6,039 nt of DNA from Candidatus Kuenenia stuttgartensis (GTDB taxonomy: Bacteria; Planctomycetota; Planctomycetia; Isosphaerales; Isosphaeraceae), in the NCBI GenBank assembly GCA_945872325.1, contig CAMBZY010000210.1, positions 1-6,039 of the forward strand. Reading direction: 5' to 3'. Positions 1 to 4,819 of this stretch are shown here, piece by piece. Under the pieces are notes generated by a model. The model had not been told where the DNA came from. It worked only from the letters and a program-made list of their open reading frames with translations, and did not search any database. Positions within the stretch are counted from its first letter, which is position 1, and each line of letters opens with the position of its first letter. The translations under genes were made by a program, and so were the position numbers.

Positions 1-57
1 GGCTCGAAAACCAGCCGCAAAGCGATAGCCCTCAGGTACTTGTACGCCGATTCTCAC
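1..57 (-). CDS. 5' end of a gene leaving the window (possible ArgJ)
   Basis: On the minus strand a GTG at 57-55 overlaps the TGA stop (56-54) of the upstream oxidoreductase as GTGA, a classic translational-coupling arrangement. From it an open frame runs 19 codons to the window edge, beginning MRIGVQVPEGYRFAAGFRA. The segment 'P-x-GYRFA' recalls the first strand of ArgJ (glutamate N-acetyltransferase / ornithine acetyltransferase), whose N-terminus usually reads like 'P-x-GFRFAG...GIK'. This is only a resemblance over a dozen residues, so I give no gene symbol. No strong Shine-Dalgarno sequence precedes the GTG; coupling to the upstream stop would compensate. The alternative is that this is non-coding sequence downstream of the oxidoreductase. 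Confidence 0.4.
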   Translation of the reverse strand, partial: MRIGVQVPEGYRFAAGFRA

Positions 58-980
58 TTCTTGCGTGGGTCGCTCGGCCAATCCACATTCGAGAGTTGGG
101 CCAGCGCTAAAAGCAGTGCATGCGTACCATTACGTCCCATGCCCTGAGCTTCCACCGCCCGATAGAGCTGCTCGGCAAGGGCCAGTCCCGGCAGGGCCAG
201 GCCCATCCTGCGTGATTCGGAGAGGGCGATGCCCATGTCCTTCAGGAAGTGCTCCACGAAGAAGCCAGGATCAAAATTCCCGGCGATCATGCGTGGCCCA
301 AGGTTCGACAGACTCCAGCTCCCGGCCGCTCCCGGAGAGACAGACTGAAGCACCGTCTCCAGATCAAGCCCGGCCTTGTAGGCGTAAAGCAGGGCTTCGC
401 AGACCCCGATCATGTTGGTTGAGATCAGAATCTGGTTGACCGTCTTGGTGTGCTGACCTGCCCCTGGGCCACCTTGATGGATGATCGTCTTGCCCATCAC
501 GCTAAAGAGCGGCTGGAGGGCATCCACCACAGGCTTATCTCCACCGATCATGATCGACAGGCGAGCCTCTTTCGCACCAATGTCGCCGCCCGATACAGGG
601 GCGTCCACCGACTCCACGCCTTTGGCCTTGGCTGCGTTGTAAATCTCGACTGCCAAAGAAGGTTCGCTGGTGGTCATGTCCACAAATACAGAGCCTGATC
701 TGGCCCCTGCCAAGGCTCCATCAACGCCCAGAAAGACTTCTCGAACGTCTTTGGGGAAGCCAACAATGGCGAAGATGATATCCGAGGCTTCAGCCACAGC
801 CCTGGGGCTGTCTGCCCGCCTGGCTCCACGAGCCACGAGGTCGTCGGTTTTAGAGGCAGATCGGTTGTAAACCGTGGCCTCATAACCGGCAGCCATCAGG
901 TGGCCTACCATCGACCGGCCCATCACCCCTGTCCCAATCCAACCAATTCGGGTTTTGCCCGGCACGATTTCCAAAGCCAT
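54..980 (-). CDS. NAD(P)-dependent oxidoreductase, beta-hydroxyacid dehydrogenase family
   Basis: A cytosolic dehydrogenase of 308 residues from the chosen start, close to the family norm of about 290-300 (3-hydroxyisobutyrate dehydrogenase / tartronate semialdehyde reductase group). Visible signatures are the Rossmann loop GTGVMG (residues 16-21), an Asn-Arg pair at 39-40 after the second strand that favours NADP over NAD, the substrate-binding block DAPVSGG (126-132), and the catalytic lysine block GQHTKTVNQ with Lys179 and Asn182. The rest is the all-helical C-terminal domain. The family reversibly oxidises a beta-hydroxy acid to the semialdehyde or keto acid; the exact substrate cannot be assigned. 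I chose the ATG at 980 because an AGGAG lies 11 nt upstream (minus-strand complement of 992-996) and the Rossmann fold begins about 10 residues later. An ATG at 1070 would add 30 residues with no family resemblance. It overlaps the next minus-strand frame by 4 nt and is divergent from the DUF3500 gene. Confidence 0.93.
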   Translation of the reverse strand: MALEIVPGKTRIGWIGTGVMGRSMVGHLMAAGYEATVYNRSASKTDDLVARGARRADSPRAVAEASDIIFAIVGFPKDVREVFLGVDGALAGARSGSVFVDMTTSEPSLAVEIYNAAKAKGVESVDAPVSGGDIGAKEARLSIMIGGDKPVVDALQPLFSVMGKTIIHQGGPGAGQHTKTVNQILISTNMIGVCEALLYAYKAGLDLETVLQSVSPGAAGSWSLSNLGPRMIAGNFDPGFFVEHFLKDMGIALSESRRMGLALPGLALAEQLYRAVEAQGMGRNGTHALLLALAQLSNVDWPSDPRKK

Positions 981-1275
981 TGGCGTCAATGCTCCTGAGG
1001 GTTCGCTTGTTTTTAAGCTGGGATGCCGTCGAATCAAGGACATTGAGCAGGAACCTGCATGTCCGGCCAATTCTGCAACCCAGCGGATGACTCATTTGAA
1101 AATACCAGTCTTTCAGAAAAAAAACATCATCCCATCTGGCGTTTCCCGCCGCTCAGGTTACGATAAGTCTGATACACATCCAATCAGACCAAGTGATCAG
1201 GCCTGATGGAATGCCCTCCGAATCCGCGACATCTCCTGAACAAAACCAATCTCACGCCTTTGCGAGAATCCGCCC
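981..1275. other. Divergent intergenic region
   Basis: About 295 bp separate the divergently read oxidoreductase and DUF3500 genes, so both promoters should lie here. I found no -35/-10 pair good enough to call on either strand. The segment holds an A8 tract at 1117-1124, a small hairpin (GGCG 1138-1141 with CGCC 1147-1150) and the ATCAGRC half-site cluster listed separately. Short open frames cross this region on both strands, but none has a recognisable protein signature. Confidence 0.7.
1167..1207. promoter_or_regulatory. Cluster of four ATCAGRC half-sites, possible operator
   Basis: Four copies of the 7-mer ATCAGRC occur in 41 bp: GTCTGAT (1167-1173, reverse), ATCAGAC (1183-1189, forward), ATCAGGC (1196-1202, forward) and GCCTGAT (1201-1207, reverse). 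The first two form an inverted pair with a 9-nt gap. The last two overlap as the perfect 12-bp palindrome ATCAGGCCTGAT (1196-1207). The cluster ends 68 nt before the DUF3500 ATG, where a promoter would be expected. Binding of a dimeric regulator is inference; no regulator is encoded in the window. Confidence 0.35.
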
Positions 1276-2322
1276 ATGAATCCTTCTGCTCCTTCCCAAG
1301 AATCGCCTAAATGGCGTCTACCAATCAGCTTCAGCTTGCTGGCCATCTCTTCCGTTCTGGTGGCTGGCGTTGTCTGGCTATCGGCTTGGGCTGAAAGCTC
1401 GGCTGGACGCATGGCAACCTCGGCGGAACGACTTCTGGCGACTCTGGAAACGACCCAGAAAGAAAAAATCTCGTTCAAATTTGACGACGCCGAACGCCTC
1501 AACTGGCACTTCATCCCACGTGTGCGTAAAGGCCTGTCCATCAAAGAGATGACACCTGCCCAGCGGTCCCTGGCTTTTGGTCTGGTCTCAAGCGGTGTAG
1601 GAGCCAGCGGCTTCCAGAAGGTCACCACCATCATGAGCCTGGAGCAGATCCTCCGCGATTCCGAACAAGGCAAGGGCCCGGTTCGCGACCCGGAACTCTA
1701 TTTCGTCTCGATTTTCGGAACTCCTGCTGCCACAGGTCGTTGGGGATGGCGTTTCGAAGGCCACCACCTCTCGATGAACGTTACGGTTGAGGACGGCCAG
1801 ATCATCTCCGCCACTCCAATTTTCTTCGGAGCCAACCCCGGAGAAGTTCGTCAAGGGCCACGCCAGGGTCTCCGCGCTTTGGCCGACATCGAAGATTCCG
1901 CCCTTCGGGTCTTCCAGGCCTTGAATCCGGAACAGGCCAAAAAGGCTGTCGTGGCCGAAAAAGCGCCCGCCGATATTCGTGCTGCAAATGCTCCACAAGC
2001 TCCAACAGAAGCTGCTGTGGGAATCACTTACGGCGAGCTGAACGACGACCAGAAGAAGATGATGCAAGGGCTGGTCGGATCTTTCGCCCACGATATGCCT
2101 GACGAAGTGGCCAAGGCCTGGCACGAAGAAATCATGGCCGCCGGTGTCGATAAAGTCCATTTCGCCTGGATGGGCCCTGCGGACCGCACCCAGCCTCACG
2201 CCTTCCGCGTTCAAGGCCCGACCTTCCTGATCGAATTCAACAACACCCAGAACAACGCCAACCACGTTCACACAGCTTGGCGGAGTATGTTGGGTGACTT
2301 CGGAACCAAGATTGCGAAGTAA
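1276..2322 (+). CDS. DUF3500 family protein with N-terminal signal peptide
   Basis: A 348-residue protein that I recognise as DUF3500, a family without an established function. The N-terminus has a basic stretch (Lys12-Arg14), a hydrophobic segment at about 15-38 and a possible signal peptidase site after Ala37-Trp38-Ala39, so it is either exported or anchored by one helix. Family hallmarks run in order: KGLSIKEMTPAQR (85-97), SLEQILRD (121-128), RDPELYFVSIFGTP (137-150), WGWRFEGHHLS (156-166), FFGANPGEVR (183-192) and the C-terminal NNTQNNANHVHTAWR (322-336). The conserved His, Asn and Trp residues in the last block suggest a binding or catalytic pocket, but that is inference. An Ala/Pro-rich stretch at about 225-245 looks like a linker. 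The ATG at 1276 has only a weak purine-rich stretch (1263-1268) ahead of it; it is kept because it gives a sensible signal peptide. The rhodanese gene follows 52 nt downstream and may share its transcript. Confidence 0.92.
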   Translation: MNPSAPSQESPKWRLPISFSLLAISSVLVAGVVWLSAWAESSAGRMATSAERLLATLETTQKEKISFKFDDAERLNWHFIPRVRKGLSIKEMTPAQRSLAFGLVSSGVGASGFQKVTTIMSLEQILRDSEQGKGPVRDPELYFVSIFGTPAATGRWGWRFEGHHLSMNVTVEDGQIISATPIFFGANPGEVRQGPRQGLRALADIEDSALRVFQALNPEQAKKAVVAEKAPADIRAANAPQAPTEAAVGITYGELNDDQKKMMQGLVGSFAHDMPDEVAKAWHEEIMAAGVDKVHFAWMGPADRTQPHAFRVQGPTFLIEFNNTQNNANHVHTAWRSMLGDFGTKIAK

Positions 2323-2374
2323 GTGATCCGTACCGGCGTAACTCGTTCCCTCATTCTGAAAAGCGATTGAATCC

Positions 2375-2728
2375 ATGTCCAACGTCCAGCCAATCTCAGC
2401 CAAAGAACTTGACGACCTGTTGAAAAGTTCTTCAGAGGTTGCCCTTCTGGACGTTCGGCAGTCCGATGAACGCCAATACGCCTCAATCAACTCTCCTCAA
2501 GCGGCCCTTGACCTGTTTATTCCTCTAGGGGAATTGCAGGAACGGGTGGCCGAAGTGGAATCAGCCAAACCTGCAAATGCATTCCTCGTGGTGTATTGCC
2601 ACCACGGAGTGCGTTCCCAGGCCGCCGCCAACTGGCTCGCCACCCGCGGAACCTCAAACGTGTTGAACCTCACAGGCGGAATTGATGCCTGGTCGATCAT
2701 CGTGGATAAAAACGTGCCACGTTATTGA
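2375..2728 (+). CDS. Single-domain rhodanese-like sulfurtransferase
   Basis: A 117-residue protein consisting of one rhodanese domain, the size of GlpE-like single-domain enzymes. Key features are the DVR motif (26-28), the active-site loop CHHGVRS (75-81) with the nucleophilic Cys75 and the anion-binding Arg80, and the closing GGIDAWS (101-107) followed by a short NVPRY tail. Such proteins carry a persulfide on the cysteine and pass sulfane sulfur from thiosulfate or other donors to cyanide, thiols or protein acceptors. The loop is intact, so the enzyme is probably active. No signal peptide is present, so it should be cytosolic, in contrast to the exported DUF3500 protein 52 nt upstream. The start has no clear Shine-Dalgarno sequence, but the domain begins directly after it with the usual 'I-S-A-x-E-L'. 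The physiological sulfur donor and acceptor are unknown. Confidence 0.94.
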   Translation: MSNVQPISAKELDDLLKSSSEVALLDVRQSDERQYASINSPQAALDLFIPLGELQERVAEVESAKPANAFLVVYCHHGVRSQAAANWLATRGTSNVLNLTGGIDAWSIIVDKNVPRY

Positions 2729-2886
2729 TCCCGATATTCCAATCCGTTTTGCATGATTCATCATTTTAACCAGGCTTCAAAGCGTGGCTTTTCCTTGTTA
2801 GTTAGTGGTCGTCGAATTTTGGATAACTACCCTCGGTTCGTTAGAAACACGGATATTTTCCAAGATTTTCCTGACGTATCGCACGT

Positions 2887-2946
2887 GAACTGCTTGAACA
2901 CGAGCGACATCACGACTACGATGAGTCGCATGTTCATCGGGCGTTC
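2887..2946. other. Long interrupted hairpin in the leader of the oxidoreductase gene
   Basis: Read on the plus strand, the 5' arm segments GAAC (2887-2890), GC (2892-2893), TGAACA (2895-2900), GCGA (2904-2907) and CATC (2908-2911) pair in order with GTTC (2943-2946), GC (2941-2942), TGTTCA (2931-2936), TCGC (2926-2929) and GATG (2920-2923). That gives about 20 base pairs with small bulges (CGA, AG, A, TCGG) around an 8-nt loop at 2912-2919. No run of T follows on either strand, so it is not an intrinsic terminator. It ends 62 nt before the oxidoreductase ATG, so it could be a structured mRNA leader, a regulator site or a decayed inverted repeat. Confidence 0.4.
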
Positions 2947-2992
2947 CCAGAAATAGGCCCTGAACCCTTCCCGCCTTGCCTTGCCCCAATTC

Positions 2993-2997
2993 AAGGA
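2993..2997 (+). promoter_or_regulatory. Shine-Dalgarno for the Tat-signal oxidoreductase
   Basis: AAGGA lies 11 nt before the ATG at 3009. This decides between that start and the in-frame ATG at 2976, which has no such sequence and would put 11 extra residues in front of the Tat signal. The spacing is long but matches the 10-11 nt seen for the 980 (minus) and 4820 starts in this window. Confidence 0.55.
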
Positions 2998-3008
2998 TAT
3001 CCGCCGCA

Positions 3009-4334
3009 ATGCCACAAGAAACCACCGAACAGCGCTGGCTTGGCCGTCGCCAATTCCTCTCCGCCGCTGCCTCAGCGCCTTTTACTGTCTCACTGAGCCA
3101 ATCCCTGGCCCTGGCATCGCAGGCCCCCAAAGCGGCTGCCTCTGAAACCATTCGCCTTGGCTTCATCGGCACCGGCGGCATGGGCACCGGCTTATTGAAC
3201 ATTTTCAAGAATTTCAAGGACGTCCAGGTCGCCGCAATCGCCGACGTTTACGAGCCCCATGCTCGCAAGGCCGCCGACCTTTCAGGCCAGAAGCCCGACG
3301 TCTACAGCGACTTCCGCAAGCTGCTCGACCGTAAGGACATAGACGCCGTCGTCGTGGCCACTCCCGACCACTGGCACGCCCACGCCTCGATCATGGCCAT
3401 GCAGGCCGGCAAAGATATTTACTGCGAAAAGCCCCTCTCGCACTCCATCGGCGAAGGTAAGGCCATGGTCGCTGCGGCGGCCAAATATCAGAAAATCACC
3501 CAGATGGGGAACCTGATCCACGCCGGTGAAAATTATCACCGAATGGCTGAGATTGTGCAGTCGGGCGTGCTCGGACAGATCACCAAATGCCGGGTCTGGA
3601 TGTTCGCCGACCGCGATTATCCGAACGGACTCGGCAAGCCCTCTGACATGCCGGCCCCGACTGGCTGCGATTACAACATGTGGCTCGGCCCAGCCCCAGC
3701 CCGCCCCTTCAACCAGAATCGCTTCACATTCAACTGGCGCTTTTTCTGGGATTACGGCGGCGGTATGCTCAGCGACTTCGTCTGCCACCTCGTGGATCCC
3801 GTTCACTGGGCCATGAAGGTCGACGCACCTGTCTCTGTCACGGCCACCGGCGGCCGCTACGGGCTCAAAGATAATGCCGAAACACCTGACACTCTCGAAG
3901 TGGTCTGGCATTATGCCGATAACTGGGACCTGCACTGGACACATTCGGATGTGAGCACTCAGGGCAAGCTTTTCGACCGCTCTGCCGGCGTTCTGTTCGA
4001 AGGCACAAAGGGAACGATGGTCGGCCATTACAACGATTTCAAGATCTATGCGGAGAAGGGTTCCGAGATCGTTTTGCCTGAGAAAACGCTGCCCAGATCG
4101 CCCGGCCATCACCGCGAGTGGATCAATGCGATCAAGTCCCGGCAGGAATGTTCGTGCCGATTTGCGTACGGCCACCGCGTGACCTCCGTGGGAAATATGG
4201 GTAACATAGCTTTGAAGACAGGTCAGAAGCTGGAGTGGGATGGCAAGGCCGAACGCTTTACCAACCACGATCAGGCCAATGATTACCTGATGCGGGCCGA
4301 GTACCGCAAACCGTGGGCATTCCCCACCGTCTGA
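3009..4334 (+). CDS. Tat-exported Gfo/Idh/MocA family oxidoreductase
   Basis: From the chosen start the protein has 441 residues. A twin-arginine signal reads GRRQFLS (12-18), followed by a mildly hydrophobic stretch and a possible cleavage site after Ala34-Leu35-Ala36; the mature enzyme should fold with its cofactor in the cytosol and act in the periplasm. The Rossmann domain starts at about 48 with GTGGMG (54-59), and the acidic Asp79 at the end of the second strand suggests NAD(H). TPDHWHA (118-124) and the family-defining EKP (140-142) follow. The C-terminal alpha/beta domain carries WLGPAP (225-230) and the GGGMLSDFVCHLVD stretch (250-263), where His260 and the aspartates are likely active-site residues. 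The family oxidises or reduces sugars, inositols and related alcohols; glycoside-processing members also exist, so the substrate stays open. The next gene starts 49 nt downstream with no terminator between, suggesting an operon. Confidence 0.94.
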   Translation: MPQETTEQRWLGRRQFLSAAASAPFTVSLSQSLALASQAPKAAASETIRLGFIGTGGMGTGLLNIFKNFKDVQVAAIADVYEPHARKAADLSGQKPDVYSDFRKLLDRKDIDAVVVATPDHWHAHASIMAMQAGKDIYCEKPLSHSIGEGKAMVAAAAKYQKITQMGNLIHAGENYHRMAEIVQSGVLGQITKCRVWMFADRDYPNGLGKPSDMPAPTGCDYNMWLGPAPARPFNQNRFTFNWRFFWDYGGGMLSDFVCHLVDPVHWAMKVDAPVSVTATGGRYGLKDNAETPDTLEVVWHYADNWDLHWTHSDVSTQGKLFDRSAGVLFEGTKGTMVGHYNDFKIYAEKGSEIVLPEKTLPRSPGHHREWINAIKSRQECSCRFAYGHRVTSVGNMGNIALKTGQKLEWDGKAERFTNHDQANDYLMRAEYRKPWAFPTV

Positions 4335-4383
4335 TCAAGCAAAAAAGGCCCTTCCGGCCATCCCGACACGAGCAAGGCCAGCT

Positions 4384-4743
4384 ATGCCTGATTCCGAACC
4401 CGTTCTCGAACCAAATCCCGAACCAACGGAATGGTTGGTCGTTCCGCCAGCGGGCATCCCCGGATGCCCTCTGGAAGATTGGCTCGGTGCACTGACCCAA
4501 GCTGGTGCTCAGGTTCTGGCCAAGCGTCGGCCTGAAGGCTTGTGGCTGGTGTTCGATGCGGATTGCCCGATCCAGGGCTTTGTCAGTATCGAACGAGGGC
4601 TTGTAGAAGCCATCAATTTCGAGATCCCCGATGGTACCACCCACAATCATTGCGAACGTCTGCGAAAAGCTGCCGAAGCTCTGACTTGGGAAATCTGGGA
4701 CCAAAATGCCATCGACGGCGATGGCGACAACGACTGGGATTAA
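4384..4743 (+). CDS. Small protein of unknown function with Asp-rich C-terminal tail
   Basis: A 119-residue open frame that I do not recognise. It starts with a Pro/Glu-rich, probably disordered stretch (about 1-15). A compact region (about 16-107) follows, with several tryptophans, a hydrophobic strand GLWLVFDAD (52-60) and a strand-like GFVSIERGLVEAINFEI (65-81), then a helix with ERLRKAAEAL (90-99). It ends with DGDGDNDWD (111-119), which resembles a calcium-binding loop but lacks the rest of an EF-hand or dockerin. No signal peptide or membrane segment is visible. AAGG at 4374-4377 lies 6 nt before the ATG. It sits in the gap between two same-strand exported proteins (49 nt after one, 76 nt before the other), which supports its being real. 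A 176-codon frame exists on the opposite strand, but this strand fits the operon and has a plausible protein composition. Confidence 0.65.
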   Translation: MPDSEPVLEPNPEPTEWLVVPPAGIPGCPLEDWLGALTQAGAQVLAKRRPEGLWLVFDADCPIQGFVSIERGLVEAINFEIPDGTTHNHCERLRKAAEALTWEIWDQNAIDGDGDNDWD

Positions 4744-4805
4744 GACGACCCCGACAAAGACTGAGATGACTCCCCTTTTTCTGATCATTCAAAATAGAAC
4801 GACCC

Positions 4806-4809
4806 GGAG
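4806..4809 (+). promoter_or_regulatory. Shine-Dalgarno for the propeller protein
   Basis: GGAG lies 10 nt before the ATG at 4820 and supports that start, which gives a well-formed Sec signal peptide. Spacing is at the long end of the usual range. Confidence 0.5.
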
Positions 4810-4819
4810 ACGCACGCAG

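Larger units (their letters stand above)
2729..3008. other. AT-richer intergenic region
   Basis: About 280 bp without a supported gene, less GC-rich than the flanking coding sequence. It should hold the promoter and leader of the Tat-oxidoreductase operon, but I found no convincing -35/-10 pair. A 67-codon open frame at 2753-2956 lacks a ribosome binding site and any family resemblance. The main visible structure is the interrupted hairpin at 2887-2946. No U-tract terminator follows the rhodanese stop. Confidence 0.7.

Noticed and set aside
1096..1130. TTGAAA at 1096 as a possible -35 box
   Set aside because: At 17 nt spacing the -10 position falls in the A8 tract and has no TATAAT-like hexamer.
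1588..2490. A 300-codon open frame on the minus strand
   Set aside because: It lies antisense to the DUF3500 gene and the start of the rhodanese gene, both of which have clear family motifs. It shows no recognisable domain and has a shadow-frame composition.
2753..2956. A 67-codon open frame in the gap after the rhodanese
   Set aside because: It has no ribosome binding site and no recognisable family, and part of it is taken up by the long hairpin.
3282..4268. A 328-codon open frame on the minus strand
   Set aside because: It is fully antisense to the Gfo/Idh/MocA gene, which has complete motifs; the His/Val/Gly-rich product is typical of a shadow of a GC-rich gene.
4341..4359. Terminator-like A6 plus GGCC-CTTCC-GGCC
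   Set aside because: The stem is only 4 bp. On the plus strand the A-run precedes the stem and no T-run follows. Only on the minus strand does it resemble a terminator, and no minus-strand gene leads into it.
4768..4780. CCCC followed by T5 after the small unknown gene
   Set aside because: There is a T-run but no stem in front of it, so it is not an intrinsic terminator.
4258..4788. A 176-codon minus-strand frame with a hydrophobic N-terminus
   Set aside because: Its apparent membrane segment is the reverse complement of the Asp/Gly-rich tail of the plus-strand small protein. It also overlaps the end of the oxidoreductase gene, and no minus-strand neighbours support it.
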